From Actinomycetota bacterium (GTDB lineage: Bacteria; Actinomycetota; Actinomycetes; Streptosporangiales; Streptosporangiaceae), in assembly GCA_003140115.1 (NCBI GenBank), contig PLIQ01000378.1, positions 885 to 13,902 on the forward strand: a stretch of DNA of 13,018 nt. The letters run 5' to 3'. Numbering within the stretch: position 1 is the first letter of the stretch; each line of letters starts with the position of its first letter. Made by a program: the position numbers and the translations under genes. The notes under the pieces were generated by a model, which worked only from the letters and a program-made list of their open reading frames with translations, ran no database searches and was not told the origin of the DNA. Shown here piece by piece: positions 1-5,759 of this stretch.

Positions 1-93
1 CGTAACGGCACCCGGCGTGGCATGGTACGGCTCACGGGCCTGCGCCTCCGCCTGTTCCCGGCGGCGCTGCGCCGCGCCGCCCAGGGCTTCTAG
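1..93 (+). CDS. 3' end of an unidentified upstream gene (partial)
   Basis: An open frame enters from the left edge and ends at a TAG at 91-93. The visible tail is about 30 residues, rich in Arg, Leu and Ala, and ends in RRAAQGF. The stop codon overlaps the AGGAGG ribosome site of the next gene, so the two genes would be tightly spaced and probably co-transcribed. That spacing is the main support for the call. The visible residues match no family I recognise. YCII genes often sit beside oxidoreductase or sigma-factor genes, but nothing here identifies one. Confidence 0.4.
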   Translation, partial: RNGTRRGMVRLTGLRLRLFPAALRRAAQGF

Positions 94-97
94 GAGG
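92..97 (+). promoter_or_regulatory. Shine-Dalgarno site AGGAGG deciding the YCII gene start
   Basis: A perfect AGGAGG lies 6 nt before the ATG at 104. It rules out the upstream in-frame ATG at 17, whose extra 29 residues are low-complexity Arg/Ala and overlap the end of the preceding gene. Confidence 0.75.
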
Positions 98-103
98 ACT
101 GAG

Positions 104-823
104 ATGAAGTACCTGAACTTCGTTGCCGCCAGCGGCCGGCCCGCCCGAGAAGACGTGGCGGTCATGCAGCGCGAAATCCCCGGCTGGGAGAAGGAAACGC
201 AAGGGGTCCGGCTGCTCGGCCGGGCCCTGGACCTGCCGCACACGGCCAGAACGGTGCGTGTCCGCGACAGCCAGCCGCTAGTGACCGACGGCCCGTTCGT
301 GGAGGCCAAGGAGTTCATCGCCGGCTTCGACCTGCTCGAGTGCGCCGACCTGGACGAGTGCATCGCGGTGGCAGCGACCGCCCCGGTGGCATGGTTCATG
401 GCGATCGAGATCCGCCCGTTCGCCAGCGAGCCGCGGCTGGACGAGAAGGCGGCCGCGTTCGGCCGCTTCGAAGACGGCGCCGCCCGCCCCTACGCACTGG
501 CGGTCTGGGCGGGCGGAACGCAGGCGCCGCCATCGGTTGACCAGGCGGTCCTAGCCGAAGGAGACGCCTGGCGGCAATACGTAGCCGCCCGCGGCCTGCA
601 CATCCTGGGCGGAACCCTCGAGGGAGCTGACACCGTCACCACCCTCCGCGTCCGCGACGGGAAAACCATGCTGACTGACGGCCCGTTCTTCGCCACCGGC
701 GAGTACATCGCCGCGATCGACGTGGTCAGCTGCGCCGACCAGGAACAGGCGATCCAGCTCGCCGCCACCCATCCGGCCGCCCGGTCCCACCCGATCGAGG
801 TGCGCCCCTTCGAGAACGAATGA
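104..823 (+). CDS. Tandem YCII/DGPF-domain protein
   Basis: This 239-residue soluble protein is built from two YCII-related (DGPF) domains. Each has the family signature: RVRD...VTDGPF near residues 52-65 and RVRD...LTDGPF near 182-195. Each is followed by the (Y/F)IAxxD strand and closes with IEIRPF or IEVRPF. YCII domains have a ferredoxin-like fold, and an enzymatic role is proposed but not settled. Single-domain DGPF proteins are about 110-140 residues, so this is a fused duplication. Such genes commonly neighbour ECF42-type sigma factors, but none follows here. The ATG at 104 is chosen because of the AGGAGG 6 nt upstream. It may form an operon with the gene ending at 93. The substrate cannot be inferred. 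Confidence 0.9.
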   Translation: MKYLNFVAASGRPAREDVAVMQREIPGWEKETQGVRLLGRALDLPHTARTVRVRDSQPLVTDGPFVEAKEFIAGFDLLECADLDECIAVAATAPVAWFMAIEIRPFASEPRLDEKAAAFGRFEDGAARPYALAVWAGGTQAPPSVDQAVLAEGDAWRQYVAARGLHILGGTLEGADTVTTLRVRDGKTMLTDGPFFATGEYIAAIDVVSCADQEQAIQLAATHPAARSHPIEVRPFENE

Positions 824-1042
824 GCGGGAGCGCCAGCCGCTCGGTCACGGACCACTCAGCCGTTCACCCGGCAGAGCGCCACCATGGCTCCAACCAGGTC
901 ACTGCCCGCTCGCCGCGCCTCCGGCTTCCTCGCACGAGCGCCGGGGCCGAGCACCCCGCCCATGAATGCGCGGGCGACCTGCGCCCGCTCTGCCCGCCCA
1001 GCAACGTCACGGTCTCCCGGACCGCCAGCCCAGCCATCCGCG

Positions 1043-1061
1043 CACCCGCGATTCGCGTGTG
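1043..1061 (-). terminator. Possible hairpin at the end of the SnoaL-like gene
   Basis: An inverted repeat pairs CAC-C-CGCGA with TCGCG-T-GTG around a single T. It gives 8 base pairs with one mismatch and abuts the stop codon of the minus-strand gene. There is no T-tract, so it could be a weak terminator, an mRNA-stabilising hairpin, or chance in GC-rich DNA. Confidence 0.3.
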
Positions 1062-1550
1062 TCAGCCCGGGAAGATCTCTCCGGAAAAGGGGGAGAGGTC
1101 GAGCCACAGGTATCGATAGGTACGGCTCGTAAACACCCAGCCATTTTCCGAGCGCCGCAGGCGGTCAGACCATACGCCGTTGTTTCTGTAGTAGCTCTCT
1201 CCAGGCCCGCGCGCGGCCTCGTGGCACAGGCAGCGGGATGTGGCGTCATCGCCGTCAATCTCGATGGAGCCCTGCACTGCGAACTGAACGAAGTAGTCTC
1301 TCTCGTCCCGGAGACTGCGGAACATCGACACGATGTCATCTATGCCCTCGGCGTGCCTCCCGAAGGGCTGGCCTTCGGTGCCCCCGATCACCCACTCGGC
1401 GTCGTCGGCCCACAACGCGCGGAAGCCGTCGTAGTCGACGCTAGTTGCGGCATCGGCGAAGCGGGCGGTCGCGTCGCGGATAGCCGCCTCGTCCAGCAGG
1501 CGAGTGAGTGAGTCTGCGGTGAGTGAAGGTGCGCTGTCGGTGGTTGTCAT
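1062..1550 (-). CDS. SnoaL-like / NTF2-fold family protein
   Basis: This 162-residue protein has the look of a SnoaL-type (nuclear transport factor 2 superfamily) single-domain protein. An N-terminal helix region, AIRDATARFADAATSVDYDGF, leads to LWADDAEWVIGG. It is followed by the cone-fold strands FVQFAVQGSIEIDGD and by the C-terminal RSENGWVFTSRTYRYLW, typical of the SnoaL_4 group. Members include polyketide cyclases, dehydratases and isomerases, and many have no known substrate. The ATG at 1550 is chosen because the homology begins shortly after it and the sequence upstream is unrelated. The ribosome site (GATGGG) is weak. The gene is divergent from an XRE-type regulator 102 bp away, and such regulator/target pairs are common, so repression by that regulator is a fair inference. 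No catalytic residues can be assigned. Confidence 0.85.
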   Translation of the reverse strand: MTTTDSAPSLTADSLTRLLDEAAIRDATARFADAATSVDYDGFRALWADDAEWVIGGTEGQPFGRHAEGIDDIVSMFRSLRDERDYFVQFAVQGSIEIDGDDATSRCLCHEAARGPGESYYRNNGVWSDRLRRSENGWVFTSRTYRYLWLDLSPFSGEIFPG

Positions 1551-1560
1551 ACGCCCATCG

Positions 1561-1596
1561 TGTGCCTGCAGCGCGAGGCGCGCCAGGGAAGGCACA
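1561..1596. promoter_or_regulatory. Nested palindrome, candidate operator between divergent genes
   Basis: TGTGCCT at 1561-1567 is repeated inverted as AGGCACA at 1590-1596. Almost concentrically inside lies GCGCG-AGG-CGCGC (1571-1583). The element sits 11-46 nt upstream of the SnoaL-like gene start and 57 nt before the regulator start, where an operator for the divergent XRE-type regulator would be expected. The placement is suggestive, but binding is inferred only. Confidence 0.4.
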
Positions 1597-1639
1597 ACGG
1601 TAGGAGCAGCGGTACCAGCCTCGGAACGTGACCGTGCGG

Positions 1640-1645
1640 GATAAT
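1640..1645 (+). promoter_or_regulatory. Candidate -10 box (GATAAT) for the XRE regulator
   Basis: GATAAT matches the TATAAT consensus at five of six positions, in otherwise GC-rich DNA. It ends 7 nt before the ATG at 1653, so transcription would start at or very near the start codon. No Shine-Dalgarno sequence is visible, which fits a leaderless mRNA. No convincing -35 element is present. Confidence 0.4.
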
Positions 1646-1652
1646 CGGCCGT

Positions 1653-2516
1653 ATGGCGACTCACGCAACCGAGCTCGGTGCAACGCTGCGCGCCTGGCGC
1701 GACCGCCTCTCCCCAGCGGCAGCAGGGCTGCCGACCGGGCACGCGCGCCGGGCACTGGGCTTGCGTCGGGAGGAGCTTGCTGAACTCGCCGGGATCTCGG
1801 TCGACTACGTCGTCCGCCTGGAGCAGCAACGGTCCACAACCCCTTCGGCGCAGGTGGTCGCCGCGCTCGCTCGCGCACTGCAGCTCACGAACACCGAACG
1901 AGATCACCTGTACCGGCTGGCCCGGCTTGCTCCTCCAGCCGATGGGGAGATCTCTGACCACATCCCGCCCGGCGTCCACCGCATGCTAAACCGGCTTGGA
2001 GACGCCGCCGTCGGGGTCTTCTCCGCGGACTGGCAGCTGATCTGGTGGAACCGCGGCTGGGCGGCGCTCCTTGGCGACCCGTCGTCAACGCCGCCGGCGC
2101 TTCGCAACTTCGCTCGCGACAGCTTCCCGGTCAACGGCGACGCTCCGCGATTGTCGCAATGGCCGGTAACCTCGCTCGCCGGCGACACGGTGGAAGCCGC
2201 CATCGTGTCCGACCTGCGCCGTGCCACCGGGCGCTTCCCGAACGACAGCCGCCTGAACAGCCTGATTCAGGTACTCACAACGGGCAGCCAGCGCTTCGCC
2301 GAGCTGTGGGCCTCCGGCGGGGTCAGCGCACACCGGGAAGACCACAAGATCGTCGAGCACCCTACAGTCGGGCCGATCGCGGTGGACTGCGACATCCTGA
2401 CCGACGGCGACGCAGAGCTAAAGATCGTGATCCTTACCGCAGCCCCCGATACCGAGGACGAGACCAAACTGCGACTGGCTTTCCTGTCCGGTGTTCCCCA
2501 TCCCGCTCGCAGCTGA
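1653..2516 (+). CDS. XRE-family regulator with MmyB-like ligand-binding domain
   Basis: This is a 287-residue DNA-binding regulator. Residues about 5-85 form an HTH of the type LGATLRAWRDRLSP...RRALGLRREELAELAGISVDYVVRLEQ. The rest matches the MmyB-like (PAS-fold) ligand-binding domain, with markers GVFSADWQLIWWNRGWAALLGD and, near the C-terminus, HPTVGPIAVDCDIL. In actinobacteria this architecture typically controls an adjacent divergent gene, often a short-chain dehydrogenase or another small enzyme. Here the divergent neighbour is the SnoaL-like protein. The likely ligand is a small metabolite, identity unknown. Length is normal for the family. It has no visible ribosome site and may be translated leaderless from the ATG at 1653. 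Confidence 0.92.
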   Translation: MATHATELGATLRAWRDRLSPAAAGLPTGHARRALGLRREELAELAGISVDYVVRLEQQRSTTPSAQVVAALARALQLTNTERDHLYRLARLAPPADGEISDHIPPGVHRMLNRLGDAAVGVFSADWQLIWWNRGWAALLGDPSSTPPALRNFARDSFPVNGDAPRLSQWPVTSLAGDTVEAAIVSDLRRATGRFPNDSRLNSLIQVLTTGSQRFAELWASGGVSAHREDHKIVEHPTVGPIAVDCDILTDGDAELKIVILTAAPDTEDETKLRLAFLSGVPHPARS

Positions 2517-2553
2517 GTTCATGGCTGAGATGTTCGGCGGCGACTCCCGGTGA
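2517..2553 (+). pseudogene. Possible tail of a lost antitoxin gene
   Basis: The frame running AEF-MAEMFGGDSR ends at a TGA at 2551-2553. That stop overlaps the GTG start of the toxin remnant by a GTGA junction, the usual coupling of antitoxin and RelE-type toxin genes. Only about a dozen codons remain before the stop of the XRE gene, so the antitoxin DNA-binding part is missing. The call rests on position only. Confidence 0.25.
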
Positions 2554-2702
2554 GGATCATCTGGTCAACGATCGCGCAGGCGACCTTCGTCCGCTTCATG
2601 GCCGACCAAGCCGGGATTGCGCGTCGGCCCTAGCGGGTGCTGTACGAGGTCGAAGGTAACCTGATCACCGTCGCGCGGATAGACCGTGTGCCGCTCGAAT
2701 AA
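2550..2702 (+). pseudogene. RelE/ParE-type toxin remnant, internally deleted, with in-frame stop
   Basis: Read from the GTG at 2550, the frame begins VRIIWSTIAQATFVRFMADQAGI, the usual start of an actinobacterial RelE/ParE-superfamily toxin. After a few codons comes TAG (2631-2633) and then RVLYEVEGNLITVARIDRV, the typical C-terminal strand of the same family, ending at TAA 2700-2702. The roughly 25-30 residues that normally lie between these parts are missing. The TAG falls where the family usually has Tyr (PYRVLYEVE), one base away from a Tyr codon. An intact toxin would be a ribosome-dependent mRNase of about 80-90 residues. This copy has only 50 sense codons over both halves and should be inactive. 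Confidence 0.7.
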
Positions 2703-2936
2703 TCGCTTTCCCCGAGCAGGACACCCGCAACGCCGACCCGATGACCATTACTGGAAACACGGCAAGCGATCTCCACAGTTCGCCGCCGGTAGAGGCGCCT
2801 CGGGCCCTTTCACGCGATCAATGAGCGCGGCAGGCGAAGGTGGCGTCAGGCACGTCGGGGCCTTCCCGATGGGCGGCGCGTGAACTCCCATCATCGGAAG
2901 AGCCGGATGGACTTGATGGGGGCAACTGCTTCGCTG
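2703..2936. other. Intergenic stretch without a recognisable gene
   Basis: Between the toxin remnant and the hairpin at 2937 I see only short frames without ribosome sites or familiar motifs. It may be further decayed DNA from the toxin locus. Confidence 0.5.
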
Positions 2937-2967
2937 ATGGTGGGAGCGGCTGGGCCGCTCCCACCAT
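2937..2967 (-). terminator. Perfect 14-bp hairpin downstream of the AhpD-like gene
   Basis: ATGGTGGGAGCGGC and its exact reverse complement flank a TGG loop. The hairpin begins 14 nt after the minus-strand stop codon. It is the strongest small hairpin in the window and is well placed as the terminator of the AhpD-like gene. No U-tract follows on the minus strand, and on the plus strand only a short GGTTT does, as is common for actinobacterial terminators. Confidence 0.6.
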
Positions 2968-2981
2968 GGTTTAGCCGACGG

Positions 2982-3437
2982 TCAGTTGTACGGGGTTCCG
3001 GGCGGTACCCGGAGGGTGGTGTTGATGCGGTTGAAGAAGTTGCTGACCCCCACCATCAGCACCAGAGCGCTGAGTTGCCGCTCGTCGTAGTGCTTCGCAG
3101 CCTCGTCCCAGATCTCGTCGGTGACCGCGCCTGGCCGGTCGGCAAGGCGGGTCGCGGCCTCGGTGAGCGCCAGCGCGGCGCGTTCGGCGTCGTCGAAGAG
3201 CCCGCTGTCGTACCACGCGGCTACGGCGGACAGCTTCTCGGGGCTCATGCCGGCCTTTGTTACGTTCTTCGCGCCGGCGTCAATGCAGAAGCCGCGGCCG
3301 TTGATCTGGCTCGCGCGCAGGTGCACAAGCTCCAGCGTCTGCTGCGGGACTCCCCCAGCGTAAATGGCCTTGAACAGGTGCTGGACGCCTGTGGTGAGAT
3401 CGGGATTGGGCGTCGTGTGCTGGATACGTGCTGCCAT
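2982..3437 (-). CDS. Carboxymuconolactone decarboxylase / AhpD-like protein lacking the CxxC pair
   Basis: This 151-residue all-helical protein belongs to the CMD/AhpD-like family. Recognisable parts are LELVHLRASQINGRGFCIDAGAKN (residues about 35-58), then YDSGLFDDAERAALALTEAATRLAD and a C-terminal NFFNRINTTLRV. Family peroxidases reduce peroxides with a CxxC pair in NGCxxC. Here the first cysteine is Arg48 while Cys51 remains, and the histidine usual four residues after the second cysteine in classical AhpD is Gly55. Disulfide-based peroxidase activity is therefore doubtful. The start at 3437 is chosen for the GGAGGA ribosome site just upstream. The gene is divergent from an ECF41-type sigma factor, and ECF41 genes are known to pair with CMD, oxidoreductase or epimerase genes. 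It is thus the probable target of that sigma factor. Confidence 0.88.
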   Translation of the reverse strand: MAARIQHTTPNPDLTTGVQHLFKAIYAGGVPQQTLELVHLRASQINGRGFCIDAGAKNVTKAGMSPEKLSAVAAWYDSGLFDDAERAALALTEAATRLADRPGAVTDEIWDEAAKHYDERQLSALVLMVGVSNFFNRINTTLRVPPGTPYN

Positions 3438-3495
3438 CTCTCCTCCATGAAGCAGATCGCGGATCATGGACAGCACTACGACGTGCGGTGGCGGC

Positions 3496-3525
3496 TGAGG
3501 TAACGCCGACCGGTGCGTTACCTCA
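3496..3525. promoter_or_regulatory. 11+11 bp perfect palindrome in the CMD/sigma divergent promoter region
   Basis: TGAGGTAACGC (3496-3506) is followed after 8 nt by its exact reverse complement GCGTTACCTCA (3515-3525). It lies about 60 nt from each of the two divergent starts. This is a likely operator for a dimeric regulator or a bidirectional promoter element. I do not see the TGTCACA/CGTC motif reported for ECF41 promoters at this site. A 9-bp direct repeat, CCGGTGCGT (3510-3518 and 3533-3541), overlaps its right half. Confidence 0.5.
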
Positions 3526-3589
3526 CCGGGACCCGGTGCGTCGTTGTAGTGCCGGGCATCGCACGCTGCCGTTCGGGATGAGGATGAGC

Positions 3590-4452
3590 GTGACAGACGA
3601 AGAGAAGCTCGCCGCCGAGTTCGAGACCCACCGCCCCTACCTCCACGCGATCGCGGTCCGCGTGCTCGGCTCGCACCCTGACGCGGACGACGCTGTGCAG
3701 GAGGCGTGGCTGCGCCTCGCCCGGACTGGCGACGGGAGCATCGAGGACCTGCGCGGCTGGCTCACCACCGTGACCGGCCGGATCTGCCTCGATCTGCTCC
3801 GCAGGCGCGGCGCGCGGGGTGAGGAGCCGCTCGAGCTCAGCGTCGAGATGCTGTCGCTGGATGCGGGGCCGCGGACCAGCCCCGAGGAGGAGAGGTGTTG
3901 CTCGGGGACTCCGTGGGTCTCGCGCTGTACGTCGTCATGGACGCCCTCACCCCGGCAGAGCGGGTGTCGTTCGTCCTGCACGACATGTTCGAGATCCCGT
4001 TCAACGCCATCGCCGCCATACTCGGTCGCAGCACGCCGGCCGCGAAGATGCTCGCCACCCGGGCCCGCGCGCGGATCCGTCTGGGCACGCCGGCGACCGC
4101 CGCGGACGCGGCTGCCCGGGAGGTCGTCGAGGCGTTCCTCGCGGCGGGCCGGGGCGATATGGCGGGGCTGCTCGCCGTGCTCGCCCCCGAGGCCGAGCTT
4201 CGCGGGAACGGTCCGCAAGGTCCCTTCGTCGTGCGCGGCGCGGAGCAGATCGCACGCAGCGCGAGGGTGGGCGCGCGCCCGGGCGCGCTCCGTCCGGCAG
4301 TCGTCGACGGCCTTCCGGGCCTTCTCGTCATCGTGGACGGGCAGCCGGTCACCGTCCTGGCCTTCACCGTCGCGAACGGTGCGGTCACGGCAATCCGCGC
4401 GCTGACCGACCCCGACCGGCTAGCCCAGATCGTCCCCTCCTGGGTCGCCTGA
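3590..4452 (+). pseudogene. ECF41-type sigma factor (SigJ-like) with a frameshift
   Basis: The first half (3590 to about 3890) encodes sigma region 2: FETHRPYLHAIAVRVLG, then DADDAVQEAWLRLAR and LRGWLTTVTGRICLDLLRRR. The second half lies in the next frame. It encodes region 4 (LTPAERVSFVLHDMFEIPF...STPAAKMLATRARARIR) and a SnoaL-like C-terminal domain (about 4110-4440) ending in TDPDRLAQI. This is the ECF41 layout, where the C-terminal domain tunes sigma activity. The halves join at SPEEE then VLLGDSVGL. The bases AG between GAGGAGGAG and GTGTTG look like a 2-nt surplus. Start choice: GTG 3590 has GAGGA 5 nt upstream, with ATGs at 3578 and 3584 as alternatives. The mutation or a sequencing error breaks the single-chain product. 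It pairs with the divergent CMD gene. Confidence 0.8.
3895..4452 (+). CDS. Sigma region 4 plus SnoaL-like domain, possibly translated on its own
   Basis: The second half of the broken sigma gene forms a 185-residue open frame starting at GTG 3895. An AGGAGG (3885-3890) lies 4 nt ahead of it, a plausible but slightly short spacing. If used, the product would carry region 4 (-35 recognition) and the NTF2-fold C-terminal domain without region 2. The ribosome site may be accidental, since it also encodes the Glu-rich SPEEE linker. The frame has intact family residues to the stop, so decay is either recent or absent. I regard a frameshifted single gene as more likely than a true split. Confidence 0.5.
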   Translation: MLLGDSVGLALYVVMDALTPAERVSFVLHDMFEIPFNAIAAILGRSTPAAKMLATRARARIRLGTPATAADAAAREVVEAFLAAGRGDMAGLLAVLAPEAELRGNGPQGPFVVRGAEQIARSARVGARPGALRPAVVDGLPGLLVIVDGQPVTVLAFTVANGAVTAIRALTDPDRLAQIVPSWVA

Positions 4453-4500
4453 CCGCCTGCGACAGCCGCGGCTAAAGTCCCCGGGCGCCTTCCGCGTCCC

Positions 4501-4632
4501 GGTCAGGCATGCGCAGGGTTTTGGCACAGCACAGGGTGGCGCGCCCGGGTGCTGCCTCATGTAGGTGCTGATCGCCGAGCGGAGGGTGGCGCGGATCCGC
4601 TGGCAGGAGGCCGGGCCGACCAGGTGTCCGAG
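4501..4632 (-). pseudogene. Relic of a tyrosine site-specific integrase
   Basis: Read on the minus strand from about 4632, the frame gives LGHLV then GPASCQRIRATLRSAI followed by STYMRQHP. It strongly resembles the core-binding (SAM-like) region of actinobacterial phage-type tyrosine integrases (VGPATxQRIRATLRSAL). After that (below about 4545) the residues no longer look like an integrase. No catalytic R...HxxR...Y segment is present nearby, so it is a small leftover between the sigma factor and the response regulator. It suggests that a mobile element was once inserted or excised here. Confidence 0.5.
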
Positions 4633-4691
4633 GGGCGAGACGTTCTGGCTAGGCTCTGAGAGATGTGGCCGTTCGCACGGGTGGAGGGGTG

Positions 4692-5297
4692 ATGATCCGG
4701 GTCCTTGTCGCGGAGGACATGCGGATTCTGCGGGACACGCTGGTCTCCGTGCTGAACCTGGAAGAAGACATCAAAGTGGTCGCCCAGGTAGCGGCCGGCC
4801 CCGACATCGTGCCCGCGGCGCTGGCGGAGCGTCCCGACGTCGCGATGCTCGACATCGATCTGCCGGGGCTCGACGGGCTCACCGCCGCGGCGGAGCTGCA
4901 TGAACGGATGCCCGCATGCCGGGTGGTGATCCTGACCGTGCTTGGGTACCCCGGGCAGCTGCGCGCGGCGCTTGCCGCGCACGTATCGGGCTTCATGATC
5001 AAGGATGCCCCGTCGGACCAGCTGATCGACGTGCTGCGCAGGGGCGCGGCAGGGGAGCGGGTGATCGACCCGAAGCTGGCCCTGGCGGCGCTGGAGATGA
5101 AGGAAAACCCGCTGTCGGAGCGCGAGGCCGATGTCCTCCGGCGGTTCGCGGCTGGCGTGGACCTGCCCGAGATCGCGGCGGAGCTCTTCCTGTCCTACGG
5201 GACCGTGCGGAACTACCTGGCATCAGCGGTTACCAAGCTCGGCGGTCGCAACCGGATGGACGCGGTCCGGGTCGCCACGGAGGCCGGCTGGCTCTAA
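4692..5297 (+). CDS. NarL/DesR-type response regulator
   Basis: This 201-residue response regulator has a receiver domain (residues 1-120) with acidic residues E8 and D9, phosphoacceptor Asp54 in MLDIDLPG, Thr82 and Lys104 in FMIKDAP. The LuxR-type HTH (about 139-195) reads LSEREADVLRRFAAG...IAAELFLSYGTVRNYLASAVTKLGGRNRMDAV. It should bind DNA when phosphorylated by a partner kinase, of the DesK/HisKA_3 class for this family. The ATG at 4692 follows GGAGGGG. The only kinase nearby is the truncated one convergent with it, sharing two bases of stop codon, so this regulator may now be an orphan or served by a kinase elsewhere. All key residues are intact. Target genes may have included the MMPL transporter. 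Confidence 0.93.
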   Translation: MIRVLVAEDMRILRDTLVSVLNLEEDIKVVAQVAAGPDIVPAALAERPDVAMLDIDLPGLDGLTAAAELHERMPACRVVILTVLGYPGQLRAALAAHVSGFMIKDAPSDQLIDVLRRGAAGERVIDPKLALAALEMKENPLSEREADVLRRFAAGVDLPEIAAELFLSYGTVRNYLASAVTKLGGRNRMDAVRVATEAGWL

Positions 5298-5755
5298 ACG
5301 AGCCGCTGAGCGACCACGGGCTGGCCGACCACGGGCGGGGTGCTAGTGGGCAGCGGGAGCTCGAGGGCCAGGCTGAAGGTGTCGCCCTCCCGCCTGGCGG
5401 CCAGCTGCCCGCCTGCCGCCTCGAGGCGGGCTGCGAGGTTGCCGAGGCCGCTGCCAGTACGCCCGGCCTCGGCCAGCGGCGCGCTGCTGGCCTCGTTGCT
5501 ACCGTCGTTGCTGACCCACAATCGCAGCTGCCCGGCAGGGCCGGTGGTCAGCTCGAGCGTGCAGTAGCTTGCGCTGCTGTGCTTGAGGATGTTCGTGACG
5601 GCTTCCCGCAGCACGGGGACCAGGACCGAGGCCGCCTCCGGCGGCGGGTTCGCGCCGATGTGCGCGTGAACGTCGATGCCGGCAGACGCCAGGACGTCGC
5701 GAGCGGCCGCGAGCTCCGCGTCAAGCGGCAGTTCCCTGGCCTCGCCGGCCACCGC
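5294..5755 (-). pseudogene. 5'-truncated DesK-like sensor histidine kinase (ATPase domain only)
   Basis: The minus-strand frame encodes about 153 residues of kinase C-terminus. It starts near VAGEARELPLDAELAAARDVLASAGI, the segment just after the HisKA_3 helices. It continues with the N-box LREAVTNILKHS, the region VSNDGS, and the G-box TGSGLGNLAARLEAAGG, ending in FSLALELPLP. The membrane sensor, the phosphorylated histidine and half of the dimerisation region are absent. Homology stops at about 5755. Beyond that the frame runs antisense to the MMPL fragment up to an ATG at 5842, which has no family match. The stop codon overlaps that of the response regulator by 2 nt. The product, if any, could not autophosphorylate. 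Confidence 0.75.
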
Positions 5756-5759
5756 CGCG

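Noticed and set aside
856..1107. 83-residue minus-strand frame between the YCII and SnoaL-like genes
   Set aside because: It overlaps the 3' end of the SnoaL-like gene, with no ribosome site or known family. I see nothing else between 824 and 1042.
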